Part shown: in pieces, positions 37,687 to 46,229 of the stretch
Layout: the number at the start of each line of letters is the position of its first letter
Numbering within the stretch: the first letter of the stretch is position 1
Source: Mesorhizobium escarrei
GTDB lineage: Bacteria; Pseudomonadota; Alphaproteobacteria; Rhizobiales; Rhizobiaceae
Length of the DNA stretch: 64,000 bases
Assembly: GCF_935825525.1 (NCBI RefSeq)
Contig: NZ_CAKXZT010000135.1
Span: 1,361 to 65,360, forward strand
Direction: 5' to 3'
Notes under the pieces: generated by a model
The model's database searches: none
What the model saw: only the letters and a program-made list of their open reading frames with translations
Told to the model about the DNA's origin: nothing
Made by a program: the position numbers and the translations under genes

Positions 37687-38396
37687 AGGTCATGACCGGC
37701 GCTGGCGCCGACGAAAATGTGGGAAAAAAGGCCGGCGCGTCGTTCCTCGACCGGTTTGCCGTCTGCCGCAAGCCAGAGACCGGAAAGCTCGCTGCCGCGA
37801 AAGCCGGCACGCACGCTTTGAGCCGCGTCGTTGAGTGTGACGTCACTGGCGCCGATTGCCGGGAGAAGACGGGTCGCGGCCAGCGCCAGTTTGGTTCGCA
37901 ACGGCTCTGTCGCCAGCAGCAGCGGGGCCTTCGGCGCCATCAGCGAAAACAGACGCACGAGCTCGGCATCGTCGAAATGATGCAGAAACAGATTGACGGT
38001 GATCGCGTCGAACCGCGTGCCCTCATTCTTTCTCGCCCAGTCGAAGACATCGGCGGTGACGCCTTCGACCGTCCATCCCAGCCTGTCAAAATCACTGACC
38101 AATTGCGCGGTGATGAGGTCGACGCGGTCGAGCATTACCAGTTCGACCCCAGGCCAATGCCCGGCCATGCGCCGCGCCAACGCCAGCATGAAGGAGCCAT
38201 CACCGGCGCCGATCTCCAAAATCCGGCGCGGCGGCCCTGGCACAAATTTCTGGAGCAGCGACGCCATGATCCTGGCCTGAAACATCAGCGCGTTGATGCG
38301 ACGGAGGTCGCGCCGCGCCGCAAGCGCCCGCGGATCGTCGGCCGCAAGTCCGTCGAGGATTTCCGGCGCAAGCTGGCGGTGCTCCAGGCTGCTCAT
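37683..38396 (-). CDS. Class I SAM-dependent methyltransferase of the type III PKS operon
   Basis: A 237-residue methyltransferase with the SAM-binding motif ILEIGAGDGSFMLALA (about 59-74), an acidic motif II region (VMLDRVD), and FDAITVNLFLHHF. It probably O- or C-methylates the polyketide or an aromatic product. Its start overlaps the PKS stop, and its stop overlaps the flavoprotein start, both as ATGA. The three genes are therefore translated as a coupled unit. Confidence 0.87.
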   Translation of the reverse strand: MSSLEHRQLAPEILDGLAADDPRALAARRDLRRINALMFQARIMASLLQKFVPGPPRRILEIGAGDGSFMLALARRMAGHWPGVELVMLDRVDLITAQLVSDFDRLGWTVEGVTADVFDWARKNEGTRFDAITVNLFLHHFDDAELVRLFSLMAPKAPLLLATEPLRTKLALAATRLLPAIGASDVTLNDAAQSVRAGFRGSELSGLWLAADGKPVEERRAGLFSHIFVGASAGHDL

Positions 38397-39460
38397 GACA
38401 CCGTTCGGAAAAGCATGGTTTCGGCCGCCAGCCCGGGTCCGAACGACATGCCGCAGCCAAGCATGCCTGGTGGCGCCTTCAACATCTCTTTCATCACGAA
38501 CATGACGGTCGCCGACGACATGTTTCCATATCGGCGCAACACCTCGCGCGATGGCTCCAGCGCGGTGGGCGCGAGATTCAGGGCCCGTTCGACGGCGTCG
38601 AGCACCGAACGTCCCCCCGGGTGCACGGCCCAGAGGTCGATCGCCTCGGTCGGCCGATCGCCGAGGATGGCGTCGTGATTGCTCCGCAGCGCTTCATGGA
38701 TTGCTGCCGGGACCTGGCCGGAAAGAACCATTTCGAAGCCGTGGTCACTAATGCTCCAGCTCATCAGATCCCGCCGCTCATCCGCCACGATGCCGTAGAA
38801 GCTTTCGAGCTCGATGCCGTGCGGCTCGGCGGTGACGAGCGCAGCCGCACAGCCATCGCCCCAGAGGCAGAACGATAGCAGCTTTTCCAGTTCGCTGGTT
38901 TCCCGCAGATGCATCGTGCAGAGTTCGATATTGACCAGCAGGACCCTGGCCTGCGGGTCGGAGCGGACGATGTGGCGGGCAAGCTTGAGGCCGTTGATCG
39001 CCGCGTAGCAGCCCATGAAACCGATCATCGTGCGTTCGACCCTGTCCGGCAGGCCGCATCGCGCAACCAGCTCCAGGTCGATGCCTGGCGCTGAAAAACC
39101 GGTGCAGGTGGTAACGATGAGATGGGTGATGCGGGAAGCGCCGCCACCAAGCTTCAATCCGTCGACGCCTTTTTGCGCGAGAACAGGTGCGGCATGACAG
39201 AACATTGCCATTCTCTCGGCGGTTCCAGGAAAGGCGCCCCGGATGAACTTCCCGGCCAGATCTGCTGATGGTCCTTCGGGGTCGCCGGCAGGTGCAAAGC
39301 AGGAATAGCGGTGCTCGATGCCGGCGACGTCAACCATTCGTTTGAAAATTCTTCGGCGATCGGCCGCAAGCATGGAGGCCGCGAAACGCAGATAGAATTG
39401 ATGAACTTCGTGCTCCGGCACCGCTGTCGCGATCCGGTTAATATACGCTTTGGCCGGCAT
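38393..39460 (-). CDS. Type III polyketide synthase (chalcone/stilbene synthase-like)
   Basis: A 355-residue homodimeric-type ketosynthase with the complete catalytic triad: Cys151 in GFMGCYAA, His280 in WAVHPGGRSVLDAVE, and Asn313 in RYGNMSSATV. The C-terminal GFGPG-equivalent loop reads SFGPGLAAE. Such enzymes extend an acyl-CoA starter with malonyl-CoA and cyclise it to pyrones, resorcinols or phloroglucinols. It is the first gene of a three-gene coupled operon with a methyltransferase and a flavoprotein. Product and starter are not predictable from sequence. Confidence 0.92.
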   Translation of the reverse strand: MPAKAYINRIATAVPEHEVHQFYLRFAASMLAADRRRIFKRMVDVAGIEHRYSCFAPAGDPEGPSADLAGKFIRGAFPGTAERMAMFCHAAPVLAQKGVDGLKLGGGASRITHLIVTTCTGFSAPGIDLELVARCGLPDRVERTMIGFMGCYAAINGLKLARHIVRSDPQARVLLVNIELCTMHLRETSELEKLLSFCLWGDGCAAALVTAEPHGIELESFYGIVADERRDLMSWSISDHGFEMVLSGQVPAAIHEALRSNHDAILGDRPTEAIDLWAVHPGGRSVLDAVERALNLAPTALEPSREVLRRYGNMSSATVMFVMKEMLKAPPGMLGCGMSFGPGLAAETMLFRTVS

Positions 39461-39937
39461 ATTCGGTCTCCTCGGCGTCGCGCACGGTATTTTTTAGGAC
39501 CAGCGCCGGAGATTGTTTGGTCATCGGCACCAGGTGTTGGACAGCAGGCATTGAGTGTTGTTCGATGAACGTTTCTGAGAACTGATTTCATCCCACCTGT
39601 GCTGTTGCCGGGCGATGCTGCGGTTCGCTGGCACTAGGAACATAGGCTCCATTACCGAGGCGTCCACCAAAAGCCCGCTTTCGGGCCGAGGCGCCATTGC
39701 GTCCCGCCCTCACCGGGCACGGTCTTTTTGCTGATCGATGGAACATTAGCGCATACTCACAGTTGTAGGATGACAGCGAATATCTCCCGGATATTGGCTG
39801 CTGGATCGGGGCCCGGCCCGCGCTCCTCCAGAGGCGCGGGCTTTCCCGATCCTAAGAACAATTGCCGGCTTGAAGCCCAACTTTGGGAACAATGGCCAGC
39901 TGCCATAAGGCTCGCGGTAAAGACAAGGAGAGCTGTC
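39461..39937. other. Upstream region of the PKS operon and of the 24-residue peptide
   Basis: About 480 bases with no long gene. It should contain the PKS operon promoter (reading left). A long hairpin at 39803-39852 has outer arms GGATCGGG/CCCGATCC and inner arms GCCCGCG/CGCGGGC. It lies about 85 bases upstream of the small peptide gene and could be its leader structure or a terminator. Confidence 0.45.
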
Positions 39938-40012
39938 ATGAACAATATCATCTGGCTGGTCGGGGCCGTCGTTATCGTAATAGCGATACTCAGCTTCCTT
40001 GGCCTTCGTTAG
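39938..40012 (+). CDS. 24-residue single-pass membrane peptide
   Basis: A very short frame encoding 24 residues: MNNIIWLVGA, then a hydrophobic run, then SFLGLR. It forms one transmembrane helix with a positively charged C-terminal end. AAGGAG stands eight bases before the ATG, an excellent ribosome-binding site. The combination of SD, ATG, helix-length hydrophobic stretch and stop makes chance unlikely. Small single-helix proteins often modulate membrane complexes or stress responses; nothing specific can be said here. Confidence 0.7.
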   Translation: MNNIIWLVGAVVIVIAILSFLGLR

Positions 40013-40265
40013 GATTCGCCTTTAGCGAAAATCCGACGCGTGAGTAGGCAGTTACGTGGGTCGGCTCTGGAACCCACATGGGGTCCGCAGGCCTAGCAGC
40101 TATCCGCGCTAACGACCCCGCTCCTTCACCGGGCGAAGTTCCCTGCCCGACCCATACCCCTCCAAGACCCAGCGCTCTCATTGGACGCCGCGTCTCCTGT
40201 GCGGCGCCGATTGACGTAGCGGTGCCTTTTCATCATTGTCCTGTTGCTGCCTCCGAGGTTCAGCA

Positions 40266-40934
40266 ATGAAGCGCAGTCTCGCTTTCGGTGTGATTGTCAT
40301 CGCCGTCGTCGGCCTGCTGGGCGGCGGCGCACTTTTGATTGCCGGCCAGTCCAGAGTTTCGCAAGACGCGATCCAGTCGTCGGTTACCCGCACCCCTGAA
40401 TTGATCGACAGCGCCTGGAAGCTGCCCGTGGCTGCCACGTTCAATGCCGACGTCACATGGCAATCAAACGGATCAAGGTGCGGCCCGGCAAGTGTCGCAA
40501 ACACATTCCGCTCCATCGGCGAGGGGGAGACAACCGAAGCCGAGGTCCTCGCGGGAACGGGAATGTGCTGGACAGGCTTTTGCATCATTGGCCTCACACT
40601 GGACGAGCTTGCCGAGGTCGCTCGAACGAACACCAAGCGGAAAGTCTCCGTGCTTCGAAATCTGAGCGCCGATGCATTTCGCGAGCACATGAAGCGCGCC
40701 AACGATCCCGGCCGCCGTTACATCGTCAACTTTACCCGTGAGAAGATTTTCGGCGCCGGCGCTGGCCATTTTTCCCCGGTGGGAGGATATCTGGAGGCCG
40801 AGGACATGGTTTTCGTCCTCGATGTAAACGAGGACTACAAGCCTTGGCTGGTCGAGCGTGAGCGCCTGTTCTCAGCCATGGACACAATCGATAGCGATGG
40901 CGACAAGAAACGCGGCCTGCTGCTGATCGAGTAG
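40266..40934 (+). CDS. Phytochelatin synthase-like cysteine protease (C83 family)
   Basis: A 222-residue protein with an N-terminal membrane helix or uncleaved signal (about 5-27). The papain-like core follows, with Cys72 in SRCGPASVANT, His168 in AGHFSPVGGY and Asp186 in VFVLDVNEDY: the catalytic triad of phytochelatin synthases. Bacterial short versions mainly cleave glycine from glutathione and its conjugates, and make little phytochelatin. The N-terminal helix implies a periplasmic or membrane-anchored location. GAGG precedes the ATG. No metal-resistance genes adjoin. Confidence 0.85.
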   Translation: MKRSLAFGVIVIAVVGLLGGGALLIAGQSRVSQDAIQSSVTRTPELIDSAWKLPVAATFNADVTWQSNGSRCGPASVANTFRSIGEGETTEAEVLAGTGMCWTGFCIIGLTLDELAEVARTNTKRKVSVLRNLSADAFREHMKRANDPGRRYIVNFTREKIFGAGAGHFSPVGGYLEAEDMVFVLDVNEDYKPWLVERERLFSAMDTIDSDGDKKRGLLLIE

Positions 40935-40966
40935 CATTGTCGCAAGCAGTTTCGATCGCCTTGTCT

Positions 40967-41968
40967 TCAATCGACCAGCACGGCGACCACGGCGGTGCAG
41001 TCGCCCGCCTTGACCAGTCCGGGGAAATGTCGGGCAGCCAATAGACCCGACATCCTTGCCCTGATCTCCTGAGGTGCGGCACCCGTGCGGCCAATGGAGT
41101 GGATGCGCGCCAGGACCTGGCCCTCTTCGACAGGCTCGCCGAGATCGATCATCGTTTCGATCATCCCGTCGTCCTCGGCAAACGAAAAGCAATCGCCCGA
41201 CGGCATGTCCAGCCAGCGGGTCGGCTGCATCTCGACCGCACCGGCGACGATGCCGGCATGGCGCAGCACATTCAGCACGCCGCGACGCGCGATCCGCACC
41301 GTTTCCGCGCGCGAAGTCCCACCACCGCCAAGTTCAGTGGTGATGAACAGCTTGCCCATCTCTTCGGCGGCAGTGTCGAACATGCCGACCGCATCGATCT
41401 CCAGCATCTTCATCGACCACGGCGCCGAGAACGCTTCGACCGCGGCGAAACCCTTCGCCTCCAGCTCCTTGTCGGGGCGGGTATGGGCGGCGCAGAACGG
41501 CACGAAGTCGAGCGTCTTGCCGCCGGAGTGGAAGTCGAGCGCGATGTCGGTGCGCGGCAAAAGTTCACGCTGGAAGTAATCGGCGATCTTCTCGGTCACC
41601 GTGCCGTCGGACCGGCCGGGAAAGCTGCGGTTCAGATTGCCCTTGTCGATCGGCGAGGTGCGGGTGCCGGCGCGGAACGCCGGATAGTTCATTGCCGGCA
41701 CGATGATGACCGTGCCGCTGACTTGCTTGGGATCAAGCGTGCGGGCGAGATCGTAGAGCGCCAGCGGCCCCTCATATTCGTCGCCATGATTGCCGCCGGT
41801 GAGCAATGCGCTCGGCCCGCTGCCGTTGCGGATCACGCAGATCGGGATCATCACCGATCCCCAGGCCGAATCGTCACGGCTGTACGGCAGGCGCAGGAAC
41901 CCGTGCTGCACGCCGTCGCGTTCGAAATCGACGGTCGACGTGATCGGTGATGGGCGAAGGTGGGACAT
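40967..41968 (-). CDS. doeB: N2-acetyl-L-2,4-diaminobutanoate deacetylase DoeB (EutE)
   Basis: A 333-residue zinc carboxypeptidase-like protein of the aspartoacylase/succinylglutamate desuccinylase family. The metal ligands are in GGNHGDEYEG (HxxE) and LDFHSGG, and the catalytic glutamate is in TTELGGGG. In ectoine degradation DoeB removes acetate from N-alpha-acetyl-diaminobutyrate to give diaminobutyrate. ATG 41968 lies five bases after the doeA stop. It is the last gene of the ehu-eut-doe operon on the minus strand. Confidence 0.93.
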   Translation of the reverse strand: MSHLRPSPITSTVDFERDGVQHGFLRLPYSRDDSAWGSVMIPICVIRNGSGPSALLTGGNHGDEYEGPLALYDLARTLDPKQVSGTVIIVPAMNYPAFRAGTRTSPIDKGNLNRSFPGRSDGTVTEKIADYFQRELLPRTDIALDFHSGGKTLDFVPFCAAHTRPDKELEAKGFAAVEAFSAPWSMKMLEIDAVGMFDTAAEEMGKLFITTELGGGGTSRAETVRIARRGVLNVLRHAGIVAGAVEMQPTRWLDMPSGDCFSFAEDDGMIETMIDLGEPVEEGQVLARIHSIGRTGAAPQEIRARMSGLLAARHFPGLVKAGDCTAVVAVLVD

Positions 41969-41973
41969 CGGGC

Positions 41974-43164
41974 TCAATCCTTCACTACCAGCTTGCGCGG
42001 CACATTGGCCAGGCACTCGACCCCTGTCTCGGTGATCAGGATGGATTCGGTGATCTCGAGCCCCATCGTCTCCAGCCACAGGCCGGTCATGAAATGGAAG
42101 GTCATGCCGGGCTTCAGCTCGGTGCGGTCGCCGGGGCGCAGGCTCATAGTGCGCTCGCCCCAGTCCGGCGGATAGGAAAGCCCGATCGGATAACCGGTGC
42201 GGTTGTCCTTGACGATGCCGTATTTCTTCAGCACCGCGAAGAAGGCGTTGGCGATGTCTTCGCAGCTGTTGCCGGGCTTCGCCGCGGCCAACCCCGCCTC
42301 CATGCCTTCCAGCGTCGCCTTTTCGGCATCGAGGAATTCCTGCGTCGGTTTACCAAGGAACACAGTCCGCGAAAGCGGACAATGGTAGCGGTTGTAGCAG
42401 CCGGCAATCTCGAAGAAGGTGCCCTCGCCCGATTTCATCGGCCGGTCGTCCCAGGTCAGATGCGGCGCCGACGCATCGGCGCCCGACGGCAGCAGCGGCA
42501 CGATCGCCGGGTAGTCGCCGCCAATCTTTCCCTCTGGCCCGTCGACGCCGCGCGTGCCGGCATCATAGATCTCGGCGACCAGATCGCATTTGCGCATGCC
42601 GACTTCGATCTTGTCGACGATGCGCCGGTGCATCGCTTCGACGATGCGGGCAGCCTTGCGCATATAGTCGATTTCGGTCGGGCTCTTCACCGCGCGCTGC
42701 CAGTTGACGAGTGCTGTGGCGTCGACGAAGCGGGCATTGGGCAGGTGTTTCTGCAGCGATGCGAAGGCGGCGGCCGAGAACCAATAATTGTCCATCTCGA
42801 CGCCGATGCTGAGCTTGCCCCAGCCGCGATCGGCCAACACCTGCGAGAGAAAATCCATCGGGTGGCGTTCGGTCGACTGCACATAATGGTCGGCATAGCC
42901 AACGATGTTGTCGTGCGCGAGATAGGCGGTGCGCTTGGCGCCGTTGGCGTCCTGGCCGCGCCCGTACCACACCGGTTCGCCCGACGGCGGCACGATGACG
43001 GCCTGGTGCACATAGAATGACCAGCCATCATAGCCGGTCAGCCAGGCCATATTGGACGGGTCGCTGACAACAAGCAGTTCGACGCCCTTGGCCTCCATGG
43101 CCTTGCGTGTCTTGGCGAGGCGATCCGCATATTCGCCGCGCGAGAATTTCAAATTGGGCTGCAT
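41974..43164 (-). CDS. doeA: Ectoine hydrolase DoeA (EutD)
   Basis: A 396-residue M24 (pita-bread) peptidase-like enzyme. An N-terminal creatinase-type domain (to about residue 165) holds LLVVSDPSNMAWLTGYDGWSF. The catalytic domain has GGDYPAIVPLLPSG, GTFFEIAGCYNRYHCPLSRT and LSYPPDWGE. It matches DoeA, which opens the ectoine ring to N-alpha-acetyl-diaminobutyrate. This intermediate is also the inducer sensed by EnuR. It sits between eutC and doeB with short gaps, as in known ectoine operons. Confidence 0.94.
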   Translation of the reverse strand: MQPNLKFSRGEYADRLAKTRKAMEAKGVELLVVSDPSNMAWLTGYDGWSFYVHQAVIVPPSGEPVWYGRGQDANGAKRTAYLAHDNIVGYADHYVQSTERHPMDFLSQVLADRGWGKLSIGVEMDNYWFSAAAFASLQKHLPNARFVDATALVNWQRAVKSPTEIDYMRKAARIVEAMHRRIVDKIEVGMRKCDLVAEIYDAGTRGVDGPEGKIGGDYPAIVPLLPSGADASAPHLTWDDRPMKSGEGTFFEIAGCYNRYHCPLSRTVFLGKPTQEFLDAEKATLEGMEAGLAAAKPGNSCEDIANAFFAVLKKYGIVKDNRTGYPIGLSYPPDWGERTMSLRPGDRTELKPGMTFHFMTGLWLETMGLEITESILITETGVECLANVPRKLVVKD

Positions 43165-43202
43165 TGTTCTTGGTCCTCGTTTGTTGGGCCTTGCGGCCGG
43201 TA

Positions 43203-44195
43203 TCAGCTTTCGAAAATCGTCCCGGCATTCCCCGCCCGCGCACGGTCGCGGGCGAGCGTGGCGATCGCCGTGTCCTGCACGCCGGTGCCGGTGAGGTCGG
43301 CGATGGTGATGTCGCTGTCCGAACGGCGGCCATGTCTATCGCCGGCGATGATCTGGCCGAGCTCGGTAATCTCGGCATCGGCCGCCATCACCCCCGTCGC
43401 GATGGCATGATGCAATTCGCCCAGCACCCGCGTCTGCTTCGCGCTGTCGGCGACGTAGAGATCGGCCATGCGCAGGATCGCCGGCGCGATCTCGTTCTTG
43501 TGCTCGGCGTCCGAGCCCATCGCGGTGATGTGCTGGCCGGCGGAGACGAAGCCGGCCTTGATCAGCGGCTCGGTCGAGGGGGTCGTGGTGACGATGATGT
43601 CGGCGCCGGCCGCCGCCTTTGCCGCGTCGGGCTCAGCATGCACGACAATGCCCAGCCGCTCGCGCAATGTGGCTGCCGCGGCTTCGGCCTTGGCGGCGTC
43701 CCTGGCCCAGATCCGGCCCTCGGCGATCGGCCGCACCAGCATAAGCGCCTCGAGCTGCAGTCCGGCCTGGACGCCGGCGCCGAAGATCGCAGCGATCGAA
43801 GTGTCGGCTCGCGAAAGATGTTTCGCCGCGACCGCTCCGGCCGCCGCCGTGCGGATGTCGGTCAAATAGCCATTGTCGAGCAGCAGCGCCTCGACCAGTC
43901 CGGTTTTTGACGACAGCAGCACCATCATGCCATTGACGCTGGGCAGGCCGAGCTTCGGATTGTCGAAGAAGCCGGGACTGATCTTGATCGCAAAACCGTC
44001 GATCCCAGGCACGTAGGCGGTCTTGACGTCGACCTCGCCGCGATGTTCGGGAATGTCGAGCCGCAGGATCGGCGGCATCGCCACCGGCACGGTGGCAAGC
44101 GCTCGGAACGCATTTTCGACGCAGGCGACGGCAGCGAGATCGAGCTTCACGATCGCGCGCAGTTCGGCTTCGGTGAGTATCGTCATGCGGCTCAT
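43203..44195 (-). CDS. eutC: Ectoine utilization protein EutC (ornithine cyclodeaminase family)
   Basis: A 330-residue NAD(P)-binding protein of the OCD/mu-crystallin family, with the Rossmann motif IAAIFGAGVQAGLQLEAL, the DIRTAAAGAVAAKHL segment and VDVKTAYVPG. In ectoine clusters EutC, with EutA and EutB, is thought to convert 5-hydroxyectoine or its hydrolysis product to the ectoine pathway; its exact reaction was inferred from genetics. Its start overlaps the eutB stop by four bases. AGGAG precedes the ATG. Confidence 0.9.
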   Translation of the reverse strand: MSRMTILTEAELRAIVKLDLAAVACVENAFRALATVPVAMPPILRLDIPEHRGEVDVKTAYVPGIDGFAIKISPGFFDNPKLGLPSVNGMMVLLSSKTGLVEALLLDNGYLTDIRTAAAGAVAAKHLSRADTSIAAIFGAGVQAGLQLEALMLVRPIAEGRIWARDAAKAEAAAATLRERLGIVVHAEPDAAKAAAGADIIVTTTPSTEPLIKAGFVSAGQHITAMGSDAEHKNEIAPAILRMADLYVADSAKQTRVLGELHHAIATGVMAADAEITELGQIIAGDRHGRRSDSDITIADLTGTGVQDTAIATLARDRARAGNAGTIFES

Positions 44196-45181
44196 GCGGC
44201 GCTCTCCTCAAATGATTCGCCACAAACGACTTTCCTGTGCAGCGTCATGTCGATGTTGCGGCCCGACAGAATGAGCACTGTGGGGCCGCTCGCCCTGACC
44301 TTGCCGGCAAGCACGGCGGCGATGCAAACCGCGCCGGCGCCTTCGACGATCTCGCGCTCCTGTTCATAGGCATGGCGGATGCCGGCGGCGATCTCGTCCT
44401 CGCTGAGCAGGATTACGTCGTTGAGCAGGTCGCGGCACATCGAGAAGGTCAGCCGGTTGTCGAGGCCGACGCCGCCTCCGAGCGAATCCGCCAGCGTTGG
44501 CAGTTCCTCGACCAAGACCGGATGTCCGGCGTCGAGGCTTGCCTTCATCGCCGCACCCCGCGCCATCGAAACGCCGATGACCTTCGTGCCGGGGCTGACG
44601 CCCTTCACAGCAGCGGCGACACCCGCCGCCAGCCCGCCGCCGGACAGCGGCACCAGCACCAGGGCGGCGCCCGCAATCTGCTCGATGATTTCTAGCCCAA
44701 GCGTACCTTGCCCGGCGATGATATCGGGATGGTCGAAGGGCGGCAGCATGACCAGACCGTCTTCCGCGACCAGCCGGTCGACTTCTTGCTGCGCATCGTC
44801 CTGGCTGTTGCCGACGATGCGGATCTCGGCACCGAGCCAGCGGATTTCGTCGAGCTTGTTCTGCGGCACCAGTCGCGACATGCAGATCGTCGCGCGCATG
44901 CCTTCGAGCTTCGCCGCATGAGCCAGCGCCCGGCCATGATTGCCGGTCGAGGCGGCGACCACGCCGCGCGCCTTCTCCTCGGCGTTCAGGGATGCGATGG
45001 CGTTCGAGGCACCACGCAGCTTGAAGCTGCCGGTGATCTGCCGATGTTCGAGCTTGAGATAAACAGGCGCGCCCAAGTGCGGGGAAAGACTCGGGGAAGG
45101 CACGGTCGGCGTGCGCTCGACCTTGCCGGCGATGCGCTCGCGGGCTGACTGGATATCCCGAAGGGTTACAGAGGGCATCAT
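44192..45181 (-). CDS. eutB: Hydroxyectoine utilization dehydratase EutB
   Basis: A fold-type II PLP enzyme of about 329 residues, like threonine/serine dehydratases. The PLP lysine lies in ITGSFKLRGASNA and the phosphate-binding glycine loop is PLSGGGLAAG. EutB is proposed to dehydrate hydroxy-diaminobutyrate derivatives during hydroxyectoine degradation. Two tandem ATGs (45181, 45178) are possible; neither has a strong ribosome-binding site. A 216-base gap with a long inverted-repeat element separates it from eutA, whereas eutC is directly coupled. Confidence 0.9.
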   Translation of the reverse strand: MMPSVTLRDIQSARERIAGKVERTPTVPSPSLSPHLGAPVYLKLEHRQITGSFKLRGASNAIASLNAEEKARGVVAASTGNHGRALAHAAKLEGMRATICMSRLVPQNKLDEIRWLGAEIRIVGNSQDDAQQEVDRLVAEDGLVMLPPFDHPDIIAGQGTLGLEIIEQIAGAALVLVPLSGGGLAAGVAAAVKGVSPGTKVIGVSMARGAAMKASLDAGHPVLVEELPTLADSLGGGVGLDNRLTFSMCRDLLNDVILLSEDEIAAGIRHAYEQEREIVEGAGAVCIAAVLAGKVRASGPTVLILSGRNIDMTLHRKVVCGESFEESAA

Positions 45182-45201
45182 AATGGAACGGCCCGTTGCC
45201 A

Positions 45202-45377
45202 AGCACCCCCCTCTGGCCTGCCGGCCATCTCCCCCTCAAGGGGGGAGATCGGCAGTTCATGCACCGCCGCTCTTCCTGCAACGTCGACAAACGGCGAAAG
45301 CGTGGCAGCAGCTAATCTCCCCCCTTGAGGGGGAGATGCCAAGTGGTGGCAAAGAGGGCAGGCCAGAGGGGGGTGCT
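45202..45377. repeat. Mosaic palindromic element between eutA and eutB
   Basis: Perfect 20-base terminal inverted repeats (AGCACCCCCCTCTGGCCTGC at 45202-45221; its complement at 45358-45377) enclose two smaller hairpins of the TCTCCCCC...GGGGGAGA type. No coding capacity. Modules recur at 19024 and 56940. It interrupts an otherwise compact operon. Confidence 0.8.
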
Positions 45378-45397
45378 CGCTCATGCCGGACATCGCC

Positions 45398-46174
45398 TCA
45401 TTGTCCCAACGGCAGCGTCATCAGACGGCCGAATTCGGCGCGCGGCTCGTCGTCGCCGCAGAGCCGCAGGCAGTTCCAGGCCGTTGCCTGATTGCTGGTC
45501 ACCACCGGACGGCCGATCGCCTCTTTCATGCCCACGACGGCAAGTGCTGCCCGCAGCGCCGTGCAGGAGACGAACAGTGCGTCCGCTTGCGCATCGGTCG
45601 CCTCGCGCGCCAGATCGACCAGCGTGGCCGGCGCAATCCGCGCCATCTCGCGGTCGTCGTCGAAGCCGAGACAGCTGAAGCTGGCGATCTTGAAACCGTG
45701 CGCCGCGAAATAGCCGGCCATCGGTCGGCTGGTCTCGACCGTGTAGGGAGTAAGAATACTGATCGTCCTGGCGCCCAGCGCCTTCAAGCCGCGCACCCCT
45801 GCCATCGGCGGCGTAACCACCGGTACGCCGGGCTTGGCCGCCTGCACCGCCGCCTCGATCTCGGCATCGCCGATGACCACCGAGGCCGAGGTGCAGGAAT
45901 AGCAGATCGCATCGAGCGGCTCGTCGGGCAGGATGAGCGCCGCGCCCGCCGTCAGCGACGGCTGCATCTTGCGCAAATTCTCCGGCGTCGTCGGATTGGC
46001 GTAGGGGATGCGCGCGACATAGACGCCGATGCGGTCGCTCGCCACCATGCGGCGAAAATCCGGTTCGGTCGTATGGTCGGTGGCAAGGATGATCAGGCCG
46101 ACGCGCTTTTCCAGCGGACGCGCGTCGAGCGCCGGCCGTGTCGAGTGCAAGCGGATGTCGACTGGAGCGGTCAC
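45398..46174 (-). CDS. eutA: Ectoine utilization protein EutA (Asp/Glu racemase-like)
   Basis: A 258-residue protein of the maleate isomerase/Asp-Glu racemase-like family. The two expected cysteines lie in ICYSCTSASVVIG and FVSCTALRAA. In ectoine operons EutA accompanies EutB and EutC in hydroxyectoine use. The start is taken as GTG 46174, six bases after GGAG; an in-frame TTG at 46240 would overlap ehuD but has no ribosome-binding site. It lies 55 bases after ehuD. Confidence 0.88.
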   Translation of the reverse strand: MTAPVDIRLHSTRPALDARPLEKRVGLIILATDHTTEPDFRRMVASDRIGVYVARIPYANPTTPENLRKMQPSLTAGAALILPDEPLDAICYSCTSASVVIGDAEIEAAVQAAKPGVPVVTPPMAGVRGLKALGARTISILTPYTVETSRPMAGYFAAHGFKIASFSCLGFDDDREMARIAPATLVDLAREATDAQADALFVSCTALRAALAVVGMKEAIGRPVVTSNQATAWNCLRLCGDDEPRAEFGRLMTLPLGQ

Positions 46175-46229
46175 CACGCGCTCCTTGCCAACGGTTTGCC
46201 ATAAAGCGAAAGCATCGCAGGAACCACTG

